Below, piece by piece: positions 29,578-40,065 of a stretch of DNA of 64,000 nucleotides (position 1 is the stretch's first letter; every line of letters starts with the position of its first letter). The stretch comes from Staphylococcus schleiferi (GTDB taxonomy: Bacteria; Bacillota; Bacilli; Staphylococcales; Staphylococcaceae): NCBI RefSeq assembly GCF_900458895.1, contig NZ_LR962863.1, positions 1,116,001 through 1,180,000 of the forward strand. Reading direction: 5' to 3'. Below the pieces are notes generated by a model. The model searched no databases, was not told where the DNA came from, and saw only the letters and a list, made by a program, of their open reading frames with translations. The position numbers and the translations under genes were made by a program.

Positions 29578-30165
29578 ATGATGGACAGATCAATACAGCA
29601 AAACTATAATCCTTCGCAACCAAACTATCATGATATGAATAGTCAGCAGTTTCAACATGGCAATCAACGTGCTAAAAAAACGATAGAACAATATCAATAT
29701 GAATTAAACGCCTTCTTTTATGCAGGGTTTTGGAGACGTTTCATCAGTTATTTGATAGATTTAGGAATATTGTGGGGGATAACACAAATTGTCCTCAATC
29801 CACTCTATGCACTGACGGGTATCGATGAATGGAAATTATGGATTGACTATTTTAGTGTAGGTCATATTTTGGATGCATTGATATACTTTGGTTACTTCGT
29901 CTTAATGACCTATTTCTTTCAACAAACAGTTGGAAAGATGATTATGGGGCTAAAAGTATATACGGTCGATATTCATCAACCTAATTGGACGGATGTTCTT
30001 TTTAGAGAATGGATTGGTAGACTGATTTCAAATGTCTTGTTCGGTTTGCCTTATCTTGCGGTGATATTTACACCGAAGCATATCGGTATACATGATTACT
30101 TTGCCAATACGGTGGTCGTAAAGAATAAATATCTTCATTACATTAAAGAAAATGAAGGTGTCTGA
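29578..30165 (+). CDS. RDD-family membrane protein
   Basis: A 195-residue protein with a polar, Gln/Asn-rich N-terminus of about 45 residues, then an RDD domain with three hydrophobic helices. The domain is recognised by FWRRFISYLIDLGILWG (Arg and Asp at the usual positions) and QTVGKMIMGLKVYTVD. Function is unknown; some family members are ion antiporters. It starts 5 bp after sppA (ATG 29578 or 29581), implying one transcript. Confidence 0.85.
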   Translation: MMDRSIQQNYNPSQPNYHDMNSQQFQHGNQRAKKTIEQYQYELNAFFYAGFWRRFISYLIDLGILWGITQIVLNPLYALTGIDEWKLWIDYFSVGHILDALIYFGYFVLMTYFFQQTVGKMIMGLKVYTVDIHQPNWTDVLFREWIGRLISNVLFGLPYLAVIFTPKHIGIHDYFANTVVVKNKYLHYIKENEGV

Positions 30166-30226
30166 CGTGATAACATCATAGCAAGACGATATAATAAAAA
30201 AGTAATCTTTTAAGGAGGCACAATAA

Positions 30227-30721
30227 ATGACACAAATTACATTTAAACAAAATCCTATTCAATTATTAGGTAAAGAGGTTAACGTAGGCGATCAGGCACC
30301 AGATTTTACTGTCGTTGATAACAGTTTACAAGGTGTGTCTCTCTCTCAATATGATGGGAAGAAAAAAATGATTAATGTCGTACCATCTCTTGACACAGGT
30401 GTTTGTGATCAACAAACACGTAAATTTAACGAAGAAGCAAGCACAGAAGACGGTTATGTTTTAACAATTTCGGTTGACTTGCCGTTTGCACAACAAAGAT
30501 GGTGTGCATCGACGGGCTTAGATAATGTGATTACATTAAGTGATTACCAAAACCATTCATTTGGTGAAAATTATGGTTTAATCATGGAAGGTTTACAATT
30601 ACTAGCACGCTCTGTGTTTGTTTTAGATGAAAACAATAAAGTGGTTTATAAAGAAATTGTACCTGAAGGCACAGATTTTCCGAATTTCGAAGCGGCACTT
30701 GAAGCTTATCGAAACGTTTAA
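30227..30721 (+). CDS. tpx: Thiol peroxidase
   Basis: Atypical two-cysteine peroxiredoxin that reduces hydroperoxides using thioredoxin. It has 164 residues. The peroxidatic Cys60 is in [15 protein letters not shown] and the resolving cysteine about 33 residues on, in [17 protein letters not shown] lies 8 nt before ATG 30227. A TATAAT about 40 bp upstream may be its own promoter. Confidence 0.96.
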   Translation: MTQITFKQNPIQLLGKEVNVGDQAPDFTVVDNSLQGVSLSQYDGKKKMINVVPSLDTGVCDQQTRKFNEEASTEDGYVLTISVDLPFAQQRWCASTGLDNVITLSDYQNHSFGENYGLIMEGLQLLARSVFVLDENNKVVYKEIVPEGTDFPNFEAALEAYRNV

Positions 30722-30754
30722 ACTGGTATTATTAGGGCAATCATAGTCATTATT

Positions 30755-30813
30755 GGGGGAGATGAAGAAGTCCCAATTGTATGGATAGACTTCTGATTCG
30801 TCCCCTGTTTTTG
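30755..30813 (+). terminator. tpx terminator
   Basis: Long imperfect stem: GGGG ... ATGAAGAAGTC pairs with GACTTCTGATTCGTCCCC, then TGTTTTTG. Confidence 0.65.
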
Positions 30814-30828
30814 TGAAAGGATGATTTG

Positions 30829-31776
30829 ATGACAGAATCAAAATCGATAATGGAAAAATTGTTCCAACAAATCGATGAATTGACGCAACAATTAAATGAA
30901 GAAAATGGTCAAAGCTTTATCGAAAATTTAGGTTTAGCGATGGAACGTATTTATACATCGCAACGCGAATTGTTAGAGCAAGCGACATTACAAGATAGAA
31001 GAAAAGCTTTTCAATTTGCATACTTAAATCAGTTGCAAAAAGAAGAAGTTCAAGCGAATCATCAGATTACGCCTGACTCTATTGGATTGATTTTAGGTTT
31101 CTTAGTTTCTCAATTTCAACAAGACCAGTCCGAGTTGCACATTGCTGATTTAGGTAGCGGTGCAGGTCATCTAAGTGCGACAATTCATGAGGTGATGACG
31201 GATTATACATTGATGCATCATCTTGTTGAAGTAGACCCCGTGCTTTCAAGAGTCAGTGTGCACCTGGCTAACTTCCTAGAAATTCCTTTTGATGTATATC
31301 CACAAGATGCAATTATGCCTTTACCTTTTGAAGATGCAGATGTTGTTGTAGGAGATTTGCCTATTGGTTATTATCCGAATGATAGTCGAAGCGAACAGTT
31401 ACAGTTAGGCTTTGAAGAGGGACACAGTTTCTCACATTATCTATTTATTGAGCAAGCGGTTCACGCGGTTAAGCCATCAGGATACGTTTTCTTAGTTGTG
31501 CCAAGCCTAATTTTTGAAGGCGAGCATGTGAAACAGTTAGAAAATTTCATTGCAACAGAAACAGAAATGCAAGCGTTTCTTAATTTACCAAAGAATTTAT
31601 TCAAAAATGAGCGTGCGCAAAAATCAATCTTAATTTTACAACGTAAGGAACAACACGTCACAACGCCTGCAGAAGTTTTACTCGCAAATATTCCAGATTT
31701 TAAAAATCCACAAAATTTTCAACAATTTTTATCTGAACTAACGGCTTGGTTGTCACAAAATCACCCTAAAAATTAA
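30829..31776 (+). CDS. Class I SAM-dependent methyltransferase (YtxK-like)
   Basis: The 315-residue protein has an N-terminal helical part of about 100 residues and then a methyltransferase domain. The SAM-binding motif is IADLGSGAGHLSATIHEV. GDLPIGYYPND takes the place of the NPPY motif of N6-adenine methyltransferases. Similar genes lie just before ackA in Bacillus and staphylococci. Substrate is unknown. ATG 30829 has GGATGA upstream. It is 78 bp before ackA. Confidence 0.87.
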   Translation: MTESKSIMEKLFQQIDELTQQLNEENGQSFIENLGLAMERIYTSQRELLEQATLQDRRKAFQFAYLNQLQKEEVQANHQITPDSIGLILGFLVSQFQQDQSELHIADLGSGAGHLSATIHEVMTDYTLMHHLVEVDPVLSRVSVHLANFLEIPFDVYPQDAIMPLPFEDADVVVGDLPIGYYPNDSRSEQLQLGFEEGHSFSHYLFIEQAVHAVKPSGYVFLVVPSLIFEGEHVKQLENFIATETEMQAFLNLPKNLFKNERAQKSILILQRKEQHVTTPAEVLLANIPDFKNPQNFQQFLSELTAWLSQNHPKN

Positions 31777-31854
31777 GCTGTTGCACTCTTGAAATCAAAC
31801 TGTATTAATGGTTAAATAGATTTAAATAAATTAAAAATATTGGAGGCCGTTTAC

Positions 31855-33054
31855 ATGTCAAAGTTAATTTTGGCGATTAACGCTGGTAGCTCATCATTGA
31901 AATTTCAATTAATTGAAATGCCAGAAGAAAAACTTATCACAAAAGGTTTAATCGAGCGTATTGGTTTAAAAGATTCAATTTTTACCATTGAATTCAATGG
32001 CGAAAAATTTAAAGAGGTAGAAGATATTAAAGACCATGAACAAGCTGTTAACATTATGTTAGAAAGCTTACAAAAACATGGTATCATCAATGATATTAAT
32101 GACATTGACGGTACAGGTCATCGTGTGGTTCATGGTGGAGAAGTTTTCCCTCAATCAGCGCTTGTTAATGACCAAGTTGTAAGTGATATTGAAAGCTTAA
32201 CAGATTTGGCACCACTTCATAATCCAGCGAATTTAATGGGTATTTTAGCTTTTAGAAAGCTTTTACCAAATATTCCGCATGTGGCTGTGTTTGATACATC
32301 TTTCCATCAAACAATGCTTGAATCTGCGTACCTTTATAGTTTACCTTATGATTACTATAAAAAATATGGTATTCGTAAATATGGCTTCCACGGTACAAGT
32401 CACAAATATGTATCACAACGTGCAGCAGAAATTTTAAATAAACCTGTTGAAGAATTGCGCATCATTTCATGTCACATTGGTAACGGTGCTTCAATTGCTG
32501 CGATTGATGGTGGAAAATCAATTGATACCTCAATGGGATTCACGCCATTAGCAGGTGTGACAATGGGAACACGTTCAGGTAATATCGACCCAGCACTTAT
32601 TCCATTCATCATGGAAAAAACAGGTAAAACTGCAGATGAAGTATTAAATATTTTAAATAAAGAGTCTGGTTTATTAGGTATTACAGGCACTTCTTCTGAT
32701 TTACGTGATATTGAAGGTGATGCAAAAGAAGGCAACGAACGTGCAGAACTTGCATTAGAAGTATTCGCTTCACGTATCCATAAATACATGGGATCATATG
32801 CGACACGTATGCATGGCGTTGATGTAATTATCTTCACTGCTGGTGTGGGTGAAAACTCTGATACAGTACGTGCGCGTGTATTAGAAGGATTAGAATTTAT
32901 GGGCGTTTATTGGGATCCTCGTAAAAACGAAGGATTACGTGGTAAAGAAGCTGAATTAAACTACCCACATTCACCGGTTAAAGTGTTAGTGATTCCAACG
33001 AATGAAGAAGTAATGATTGCACGAGATGTAATGACTTTTGGTGAGTTAGCTTAA
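31855..33054 (+). CDS. ackA: Acetate kinase
   Basis: Converts acetyl phosphate and ADP to acetate and ATP, the energy-yielding step of overflow metabolism. It works in the opposite direction to acsA earlier in the window. It has 399 residues. Motifs are [17 protein letters not shown] at the start, [31 protein letters not shown] and GVGENS, as in all acetate kinases. ATG 31855 follows GGAGG. A possible promoter TTGAAA-17-TTAAAT lies at about 31789-31817. Confidence 0.97.
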   Translation: MSKLILAINAGSSSLKFQLIEMPEEKLITKGLIERIGLKDSIFTIEFNGEKFKEVEDIKDHEQAVNIMLESLQKHGIINDINDIDGTGHRVVHGGEVFPQSALVNDQVVSDIESLTDLAPLHNPANLMGILAFRKLLPNIPHVAVFDTSFHQTMLESAYLYSLPYDYYKKYGIRKYGFHGTSHKYVSQRAAEILNKPVEELRIISCHIGNGASIAAIDGGKSIDTSMGFTPLAGVTMGTRSGNIDPALIPFIMEKTGKTADEVLNILNKESGLLGITGTSSDLRDIEGDAKEGNERAELALEVFASRIHKYMGSYATRMHGVDVIIFTAGVGENSDTVRARVLEGLEFMGVYWDPRKNEGLRGKEAELNYPHSPVKVLVIPTNEEVMIARDVMTFGELA

Positions 33055-33181
33055 TTTGTTGGAAAAATTAGTTTACATCGTATAAGCGACTTAAGTTATA
33101 AAGAATTCAAACTATGAAATCACATAATAAGGATGACGTAAGGGTTCGTGAAACGTGTTTAGTCACGCGCGTCATCTGATT

Positions 33182-33230
33182 GAGGTAGAACTGAAATCAA
33201 AACGATTTTAGCTCTACCTTTTCTGTTTTA
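33182..33230 (+). terminator. ackA terminator
   Basis: AGGTAGAACTGAAATC pairs with GATTTTAGCTCTACCT, then TTTCTGTTTT. A second hairpin with GGATGACG / CGTCATC lies just before, at about 33131-33176. The rest of 33055-33373 holds no gene. Confidence 0.8.
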
Positions 33231-33267
33231 GGAGAGGGGGGGCGAAGAGGTTTTTGAATGCATTTAA

Positions 33268-33310
33268 TTATTAAAATAAAACAGTGAGCGACTATTAATT
33301 CGCTCACTGC
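33268..33310 (-). terminator. Terminator for the Usp gene
   Basis: CAGTGAGCGA / TCGCTCACTG stem; on the minus strand it is followed by TTTTATTTTAAT. Confidence 0.75.
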
Positions 33311-33373
33311 ATAAAAAGATGTGCTCTAAAAATATGACATCTTTAAATATAATTCACTTTATTAAGATTAGGT

Positions 33374-33877
33374 TTAAATGCTAAAGTCTTTCAAAAATTC
33401 TTCAGTCGCAACTTTTGGTTCAAAGTTTTCTGGGATTTGTTCAGTACGAACGACAAGTACGTCACAAGTTGCATGGCGAACAATCGCTTCAGATACTGAG
33501 CCGACAATAAAGCGTTCAACAGCATTAAGCCCTGAAGTCCCACACATGACTAAGTCTACGCCTGATTCGTCTTCACTTGCTAACTTAGGAATAATTGATT
33601 TTGGAGATCCGAATTCTAAACGTGTTTCAACATTATGAACCCCTTCATCTTCGGCAACTTGACGGTAGCCGTCCAATAATTTTTCGGCAAATGATTTTGA
33701 TTTTTCAGTAAAATGTGAATCATATACTTCAAATGATGTGTAAGTTCTAGAATCAATGACATTCACTACTGTTAACTTTGCATCGTTACGTTTTGCAACG
33801 GCAAGTGCTTTATTGAACGCCCATTCTGCTTCATGAGAACCATCAACAGCAATCAAAATATTTTTGTACATAAACAT
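33374..33877 (-). CDS. Universal stress protein (UspA family)
   Basis: ATP-binding stress protein of 167 residues. The start KNILIAVDGSHEAEWAF and the nucleotide loop GTSGLNAVERFIVGSVSEAIV (G-2x-G-9x-G-S pattern) are clear. Together they indicate an ATP-binding Usp. GGGGG lies 8 nt before ATG 33877. It sits between ackA and ald and is divergent from ald. A second, shorter Usp is encoded at 38 kb. Confidence 0.94.
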   Translation of the reverse strand: MFMYKNILIAVDGSHEAEWAFNKALAVAKRNDAKLTVVNVIDSRTYTSFEVYDSHFTEKSKSFAEKLLDGYRQVAEDEGVHNVETRLEFGSPKSIIPKLASEDESGVDLVMCGTSGLNAVERFIVGSVSEAIVRHATCDVLVVRTEQIPENFEPKVATEEFLKDFSI

Positions 33878-33970
33878 AGCGAAAACCCCCTTTCTTATTT
33901 CACTTTTATTATATCATAAAATTTTGCAAATGAATCGGATTTTAAATGTGTTGATTTTACAAAAATTTAA

Positions 33971-33984
33971 TGATTGCGCTTACA
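33971..33984 (+). promoter_or_regulatory. cre-like motif upstream of ald
   Basis: TGATTGCGCTTACA matches 12 of 14 positions of TGWAANCGNTNWCA, about 40 bp before the ald start. Confidence 0.35.
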
Positions 33985-34023
33985 TAATGTATGCGTTATC
34001 ATGAGTTTGGAGGTGCAAGGAGT

Positions 34024-35148
34024 ATGAGAATTGGAATTCCAAGAGAAATTAAAAATAATGAAAATCGTGTAGGTTTATCACCAAGCGGTGTGCACGCTTT
34101 AGTTGAGGCAGGACATGAAGTCCTTGTAGAAACACGTGCCGGTGAGGGGTCTTATTTCGAGGATATTGACTACGTTCAAGCGGGGGCTGAAATCAGCGAT
34201 AGTCAATCACAAGTTTGGGACGTAGATATGGTCATTAAAGTAAAGGAACCATTATCAGAGGAATATGCTTATTTTAAAGAAGGTCTCATTCTGTTTACTT
34301 ATCTTCATTTAGCGAATGAACCAGAATTAACTCAAGCACTCATCGATAAAAAAGTGGTAGCCATTGCATATGAAACAGTGCAATTAGCTGATCGAACATT
34401 ACCACTTCTTACACCAATGAGTGAGGTTGCAGGACGGATGTCGACTCAAATAGGGGCGCAATTTTTACAACGTTTTAACGGTGGCATGGGTATTTTATTA
34501 GGGGGTATCCCCGGTGTACAAAAAGGTAAGGTAACAATTATTGGTGGGGGCCAAGCAGGGACTAATGCTGCAAGAATCGCGTTAGGTCTTGGCGCAGATG
34601 TTACCATCCTTGATGTAAATCCAAAACGTTTACAAGAGCTTGAAGATTTATTTGATGGTCGTGTTCAAACCATCATGTCTAATCCATTAAATATCGAGGC
34701 ACATGTTATCGAAAGTGACTTAGTGATTGGTGCTGTCTTAATTCCAGGAGCAAAAGCACCTAAGTTAGTTACTGAAGCGATGATTAAAAAGATGAAACCT
34801 GGCTCAGTTGTTGTTGACATTGCCATTGATCAAGGTGGTATTTTTGAAACGACAGATCGTATCACAACGCATGATAATCCAACTTATATTAAACATGATG
34901 TTGTCCATTATGCTGTCGCAAATATGCCAGGTGCAGTACCACGTACATCGACAATTGGCTTAAACAACGCGACCTTACCGTATGCGTTGCAGCTTGCGAA
35001 TAAAGGTTATCAACGTGCACTCATAGAGAATGAACCACTCTCACATGGATTGAATGTGTTTGCTGGCCAAATTACAAATAAAGCTGTTGCTGATGCATTT
35101 AATTACAGTTATACGTCTGTAAGTGATGCATTAAAAGAGACAGTATAA
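34024..35148 (+). CDS. ald: Alanine dehydrogenase
   Basis: Reversible NAD-dependent deamination of L-alanine to pyruvate. It has 374 residues. The start [21 protein letters not shown], the substrate region [10 protein letters not shown], the Rossmann loop [21 protein letters not shown], and [12 protein letters not shown] with [11 protein letters not shown] are diagnostic. ATG 34024 is preceded by GGAGGTGCAAGGAGT. The gene is monocistronic, with a strong terminator after it. Confidence 0.96.
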   Translation: MRIGIPREIKNNENRVGLSPSGVHALVEAGHEVLVETRAGEGSYFEDIDYVQAGAEISDSQSQVWDVDMVIKVKEPLSEEYAYFKEGLILFTYLHLANEPELTQALIDKKVVAIAYETVQLADRTLPLLTPMSEVAGRMSTQIGAQFLQRFNGGMGILLGGIPGVQKGKVTIIGGGQAGTNAARIALGLGADVTILDVNPKRLQELEDLFDGRVQTIMSNPLNIEAHVIESDLVIGAVLIPGAKAPKLVTEAMIKKMKPGSVVVDIAIDQGGIFETTDRITTHDNPTYIKHDVVHYAVANMPGAVPRTSTIGLNNATLPYALQLANKGYQRALIENEPLSHGLNVFAGQITNKAVADAFNYSYTSVSDALKETV

Positions 35149-35162
35149 TATTTGATAAAGTA

Positions 35163-35210
35163 AGAAGCGGAACAGCGATTTAATCGATGCTGTTCCGCTT
35201 CCTTATTTGT
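35163..35210 (+). terminator. ald terminator
   Basis: Stem AAGCGGAACAGC / GCTGTTCCGCTT followed by CCTTATTTG, a rather poor T-run. Confidence 0.75.
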
Positions 35211-35261
35211 ATGAATCTTTCCACTTAGGTTTTTGTTTAATAATTTATTTGCTTTAACAGA

Positions 35262-35921
35262 TTACTGATCTAATGGTGTCTCATAATCTTCATTTACAAT
35301 CGCGCTACCGTGTACTTCTTGGAATGGAAACAGCTCTAAAAGGTGGGGTAAGTTTTGATAGTTGATACCGCCACCAGGCATGATTTCTATTCTTCCTTTT
35401 GATTGTGTCACAAATTTTGCGATGCGTGGTAAGTTATCAATTAAATCAGTATCAGGTAGTCCGCCGTGAGTCAGTAATCTTTGTACACCAAGGTCTATTA
35501 GCTCTTGTAATGCTTTTGTTTGTCCTGCTGGATATATATAATCAAAAGCCATATGACAGACAGTAGGGATTGGATGTGCAAGTGATATGAGTGTTTTCAT
35601 TTGAAATGTATTTAAAGTTTGATCGGGCGTTAAACAACCGAAAACAAAGGCATCGACGGAAAGTGACTTCAACAGTTGAATATCTGCTTGCATCGCTTCA
35701 AATTCATACCAGTTGTAACAAAAGTCACCACCTCGTGGTCGAATCATGACTGCGAGTTCTGCACCATGAAGTCGACACATTTCACTTGCAATTTTCACCA
35801 TACCGTAACTCGGTGTCGTTCCCAATTGAGTCATGTTGTCACAAAGCTCAATTCGATGTGCACCTGCTTTTAACTTCGCCTCTACTTCACGTAACGACGA
35901 TGCGACAGCTTCCTTTATCAT
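35262..35921 (-). CDS. cutC: CutC-family protein
   Basis: TIM-barrel protein historically linked to copper homeostasis; its true activity is unclear. It has 219 residues. Features are [53 protein letters not shown] and IEIMPGGGI. Its ATG overlaps the stop of the upstream peptidase gene (ATGA), so they are translated from one message. Confidence 0.92.
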   Translation of the reverse strand: MIKEAVASSLREVEAKLKAGAHRIELCDNMTQLGTTPSYGMVKIASEMCRLHGAELAVMIRPRGGDFCYNWYEFEAMQADIQLLKSLSVDAFVFGCLTPDQTLNTFQMKTLISLAHPIPTVCHMAFDYIYPAGQTKALQELIDLGVQRLLTHGGLPDTDLIDNLPRIAKFVTQSKGRIEIMPGGGINYQNLPHLLELFPFQEVHGSAIVNEDYETPLDQ

Positions 35922-36973
35922 TTTGGATAATTCGATAAGCGGACATGACCATTTTCAGTAACGAGAATATCATCTTCAATTCTAACGCCTGCAACGCCAG
36001 GAACATAAATTCCTGGTTCAATTGTTAAAACCATACCTGCTTCTAATAAATGATCGTTTGTATGAGAAATGTCTTGATACTCATGCGCTTCAAGTCCTAA
36101 ACCATGTCCAAGACGATGCGGGAAGTATTCTCCAAACCCTGCGTTTTCAATAATACCCCGTGCTTTGCGATCAAGGTCGCTAATTTTAACGCCCGGTTGA
36201 ATGAGTTCGATTGCTTCTGTCTCAGCTTGTAATACAATTTGATAGATTTCTTGTGCTTTTTGGTCTGGATTGCCAAATGGAATCGTGCGGGTAATATCAC
36301 TGCAATAATGGTTGTAAATGACACCCAAATCGAATAACACGTATTCATCATTTTTTAGTTTTCTGTCACCAGGTGTACCATGTGGTGCAGCAGCATGGTC
36401 ACCAAAAAGAACCATAGTATCAAAACTCATTTCTGATACCCCGTAATGTTTAATCTCGTTTTCGATATGATTGACAACTTCACGTTCGGTTACACCTTCT
36501 TTTAAAAAGGCTTTACCAATTTCCATACATTTGTCAGCCAGGTGTGCAGCTTCTGCTAACGCTTTAATTTCATCATCTGTTTTAACATTACGTAATTGCT
36601 TGATTGTTTGATCAATTGGCGCAAATGTTTTTGTGCCAAACGCCTCTTTCAAAGCATGATATCTTTGAACTGTTAAATGACTTTCTTCTATCAACAATTT
36701 GTCATAATGATTTGGGTGCTTGTCAAATGGATTTTCAGTATCTAAATAACCAATAATTTGACCTTCAAAAGGTGAATTTTTAACTTCTTCCACTTCGAGT
36801 TGTGGACAGAACAAAATAGGTTCACCCTCTTTTCTAACAAGCAATGCAAATAAGCGTTCATGAGGATCTGATTTATATCCTGTAAAATAGAAAATGTTGA
36901 TAGGATGTGAAATCCATGCGGCATCCGCTTCATTTTCTTTTAATGCTTGTACGAGTTGATCTAACTTTGACAT
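35918..36973 (-). CDS. M24-family Xaa-Pro dipeptidase/aminopeptidase
   Basis: Metallopeptidase that cleaves next to proline, cytoplasmic. It has 351 residues: a creatinase-like N-terminal domain to about 125, then the pita-bread domain. The five metal ligands can be seen: Asp in VLFDLGVIY, Asp in CSDITRTIP, His in [13 protein letters not shown], Glu in [10 protein letters not shown] and Glu in [10 protein letters not shown]. It has a clear ribosome binding site (AAGGAGG) before ATG 36973. It is the first gene of a two-gene operon with cutC. Confidence 0.92.
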   Translation of the reverse strand: MSKLDQLVQALKENEADAAWISHPINIFYFTGYKSDPHERLFALLVRKEGEPILFCPQLEVEEVKNSPFEGQIIGYLDTENPFDKHPNHYDKLLIEESHLTVQRYHALKEAFGTKTFAPIDQTIKQLRNVKTDDEIKALAEAAHLADKCMEIGKAFLKEGVTEREVVNHIENEIKHYGVSEMSFDTMVLFGDHAAAPHGTPGDRKLKNDEYVLFDLGVIYNHYCSDITRTIPFGNPDQKAQEIYQIVLQAETEAIELIQPGVKISDLDRKARGIIENAGFGEYFPHRLGHGLGLEAHEYQDISHTNDHLLEAGMVLTIEPGIYVPGVAGVRIEDDILVTENGHVRLSNYPK

Positions 36974-37191
36974 AAAAGCGCCTCCTTATATCTTTTCTTC
37001 TATTTTATTCTAGCTCATCAAAGAATGCAAAATAGAGGGTATCGTTTTTTCGTTTATGAATTGCAGCATAAAGAAGATAAAATAAAAAATAGCCGAAGTA
37101 GAACAATAAAATTTAGATTTCAAAGGATTAACTTGTTAATATTGAGGTATAGCTATAAAGAGGCAAAGATGGTTAAAAGGAGGATACAAAC

Positions 37192-37881
37192 ATGAAGTTA
37201 TCATTTCATGGTCAATCAACGGTTTATTTTGAAGCGAATGGGAAGTCAGGTATTATAGATCCTTTTATTACAGGTAATGACTTATCAGATTTAAATGTTG
37301 AAGATTTAAAAGTGGATTATATTATACTCACACATGGACATGAAGATCATTTTGGTGACACAGTTGAACTTGCCAATCGCAATCATGCCACTGTGATCGG
37401 TAGTGCTGAAGTAGCTAATTATTTATCTACGGCCAAAGGTATTGAAAATGTACATCCTATGAATATTGGTGGAAAATGGGAATTTGATTTTGGTGTTGTA
37501 AAATTTGTACAAGCTTTTCATAGTTCAAGTTTAACGAACGATGAAGGTATTCCAATCTATTTAGGCATGCCAATGGGTGTGATATTAGAATTAGATGGAA
37601 AAACGATATATCACGCAGGAGATACAGGTTTATTCAGTGATATGAAATTAATCGCAGAACGACACCCTGTTGATGTTTGTTTCGTGCCTATTGGAGATAA
37701 TTTCACAATGGGAATTGAAGACGCAAGTTATGCAATCAATCATTTAATTAAACCGAAACTCACAGTACCGATTCATTACAATACGTTTCCTTTAAATGAA
37801 CAAGACCCGGTTAAATTTAAAGAAGCGGTTTATGAAGGTCGCGTTCAAATCTTAAAACCAGGTGAAGTTGTCGAATTTTAA
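37192..37881 (+). CDS. UPF0173-type metal-dependent hydrolase (metallo-beta-lactamase fold)
   Basis: A 229-residue metallo-beta-lactamase-fold protein with the metal-binding motif THGHEDHFG (HxHxDH), then HAGDTGLF and a final His in [13 protein letters not shown]. Homologues are annotated YtkL/UPF0173 and have no established substrate. AAAGGAGG precedes ATG 37192. It is divergent from the peptidase-cutC operon. Confidence 0.92.
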   Translation: MKLSFHGQSTVYFEANGKSGIIDPFITGNDLSDLNVEDLKVDYIILTHGHEDHFGDTVELANRNHATVIGSAEVANYLSTAKGIENVHPMNIGGKWEFDFGVVKFVQAFHSSSLTNDEGIPIYLGMPMGVILELDGKTIYHAGDTGLFSDMKLIAERHPVDVCFVPIGDNFTMGIEDASYAINHLIKPKLTVPIHYNTFPLNEQDPVKFKEAVYEGRVQILKPGEVVEF

Positions 37882-37887
37882 TCAAAT

Positions 37888-37955
37888 AAAGACAAGGAAC
37901 TTGAGAATAGAATCACTTTTGATTTCTATTGCTCATATCCTTGTCTTTTTGTTTG
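37888..37955 (+). terminator. Terminator after the UPF0173 gene
   Basis: AAAGACAAGGA pairs with TCCTTGTCTTT, with the inner pair GAATAGAAATC-like / GATTTCTATT, then T-rich sequence. Confidence 0.8.
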
Positions 37956-38021
37956 TAGTTATTAAAACAGTTGAGGTGTCTATCGTTTTTGTATGGTTAC
38001 CACAAACGCATTTACAAACGA

Positions 38022-38435
38022 TTATTTAACGATAAGGACTGGGATTTTAGCACGTTTTGCTACTTTATGACTCACACTGCCTAAGACGAATTTTTGAGCT
38101 GCTTCTGCTTTGCGATTACTGAGCACAACAATATCATATTGACCACTATTCGCATATGTCACGATTTTTTCTTTTGGATTGCCGCGCTCAATCACTTCTT
38201 CATATTGAATACCATGTTCTTCTAATGTTTCTCGTGTAGGGGCCATTTGTGTATGGCGAATATGTTTGAGCTCATCAATATGTGTCCCCATTTTTACTGA
38301 GGCTTGGGCGTCCTGTTCTGCGATGATATTGAGCATTGTTACAGTTGTCGTCTTACCTGAAAGTTTCACAACTTCTTGCAATGCTTTTGTGTTTTTTAAA
38401 TCTGTGTCAACTGCCAGTAAAATATTTTTATGCAT
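38022..38435 (-). CDS. Universal stress protein (UspA family), short
   Basis: A 137-residue Usp. KNILLAVDTDLKNTKAL starts the fold. The loop is VVLSNRKAEAAQKFVLGSVSHKVAKRA: the canonical G-2x-G is replaced by S-N-R-K, but the later GS is kept, so ATP binding is uncertain. ATG 38435 is 9 nt after AGGAGG. The reading frame continues upstream to 38564 without a ribosome binding site and is ignored. Confidence 0.88.
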   Translation of the reverse strand: MHKNILLAVDTDLKNTKALQEVVKLSGKTTTVTMLNIIAEQDAQASVKMGTHIDELKHIRHTQMAPTRETLEEHGIQYEEVIERGNPKEKIVTYANSGQYDIVVLSNRKAEAAQKFVLGSVSHKVAKRAKIPVLIVK

Positions 38436-38702
38436 CTCTATCATCCTCCTTATATCCAGTCTAAACAAAATTAAAATGAAATGCCATCTTTTATAAGTAT
38501 GAATATGCATGACGATAACTTCGCAATACAATTTGAAAAACGTTATAATATACAAGTAATCCAAAATGTATGAATAAAATTAAAAGATAAAGCCGAAAAG
38601 TAAAAAAAATAAACACACTTTCGTTTGGATGTCAGACGACAGATGAATGACTAATTCTTTTTTATAGTCACGAGGTGTGTATGCTGGTTGAAACTTTTCA
38701 TA

Positions 38703-38731
38703 TTGTCGTGACAAATGTAGAATCATATAAA
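38703..38731 (+). promoter_or_regulatory. Promoter of the DRTGG/CBS gene
   Basis: TTGTCG, 17-nt spacer, TATAAA; 25 bp further is ATG 38756 with GAGGGAG as ribosome binding site. Confidence 0.5.
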
Positions 38732-38755
38732 ATTTAATCAAATCGAGGGAGACAC

Positions 38756-40053
38756 ATGACAAAGCATGAGCAAATTATTAAACATATAGAATCGTTATCA
38801 GTGGGCCAAAAAGATATCCGTACGCAAAATTGCAAAAGACTTAGATGTGTCGGAAGGAACGGCGTATCGTGCCATAAAAGATGCAAATCAACGCGGCTTG
38901 GTTGCAACGATTGACCGTGTTGGAACAGTGAGAATAGAGAAAAAAACAAGAGCAAAAGTAGATCATTTGACGTTTAGAGAAATTGCCAAAATTGTGGATG
39001 GCCATTTGATTGCTGGCAGAGGCGGTCAATTTAACTCTTTAACAAAATTTGCGATTGGTGCAATGGAAGTGGATAATGTCGTAAATTATGTATCGAAAAA
39101 CACATTGCTCATTGTCGGAAATCGTCTCGATGTGCAAAAAGCGGCACTTGAAAAGGGGAGTGCAATACTCATTACAGGTGGTTTTGATACAACAGATGAA
39201 ATTAAAACGATGGCAAATGATCAAAATCTGCCTATTATTTCATCAAATTATGATACTTTTATGGTAGCCAATATAATTAATAGAGCAATGTATAATCAAA
39301 TGATAAAGAAAGAAATTATGGTTGTTGAGGATATTGTGATTCCAATTGAAGAAACATCTTATTTGTATGATGAAATGACTGTTGCCGATGTTGGGAAAAA
39401 GTCTCATGAGTCTTCACACTCACGTTTTCCAGTAGTGGATCGCTATGAAAAATTAGCCGGACTTATTACAAGTAAGGATATTATTGGTAAAAATCCTGAA
39501 GAAAAATTACATAAAGTCATGAAAAAACCAGCGATTAGTGTACAATTAAATACTACAGTTGCAAGTTGTGCACATTTAATGATTTGGGAAGGAATCGAAT
39601 TGCTACCCGTTATTAATGCACAAAAACGATTAATAGGTGTCATTTCAAGGGAAGATGTCTTGAAAGCAATGCAAATTGTTGGACGGCAACCCGCAAGTGG
39701 GTGAAACAATAAACGATCAGGTTGCTAAACATATCGAAATTAGAAACAATCAAATTGTAGTAGAAGTTACACCTCAATTAACCAATCAATTCGGAACTTT
39801 AAGTAAATCTGTCACAGTGGCAATTATTGAAGAAACAATTAAGTCAGTTATGCGAAAACATAAAAAATTAGAGGTTATGATTGAAAGTTTGAACATTTTT
39901 TATATTCGTACGGTACAGATTGAAAGCGAAGTTGAAGTCCTCTATACCATTTTAGACATGGGAAGAAATTTTGCTAAAGTTGAAGTTTCAATGGAAAGTG
40001 CAAAACAACCTGTGGCTAAAGCTTTAATTATGTGTCAACTACTAGACCATTAG
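38756..40053 (+). CDS. HTH-DRTGG-CBS domain regulator (YtoI-like), frameshifted twice in this sequence
   Basis: Probable nucleotide-sensing transcription regulator. In order it has an N-terminal winged helix (KIAKDLDVSEGTAYRAIKDA when the frame is corrected), a DRTGG domain (about 95-200), paired CBS domains (about 200-310, with HSRFPVVDRYEKLAGLIT and WEGIELLPVINAQKRLIGVI), and a C-terminal hotdog-like domain. The frame breaks at 38808-38812 (A5, should be A4) and at 39690-39692 (CCC, should be CC). Removing one base at each gives one 431-residue protein like the staphylococcal homologues. It is followed by nrnA after 12 bp. Confidence 0.87.
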
Positions 40054-40065
40054 GGAGTGAATATT

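Noticed and set aside
38436..38564. N-terminal extension of the short Usp protein
   Set aside because: The extension covers the ribosome binding site and promoter of the gene; the Usp fold begins at ATG 38435.
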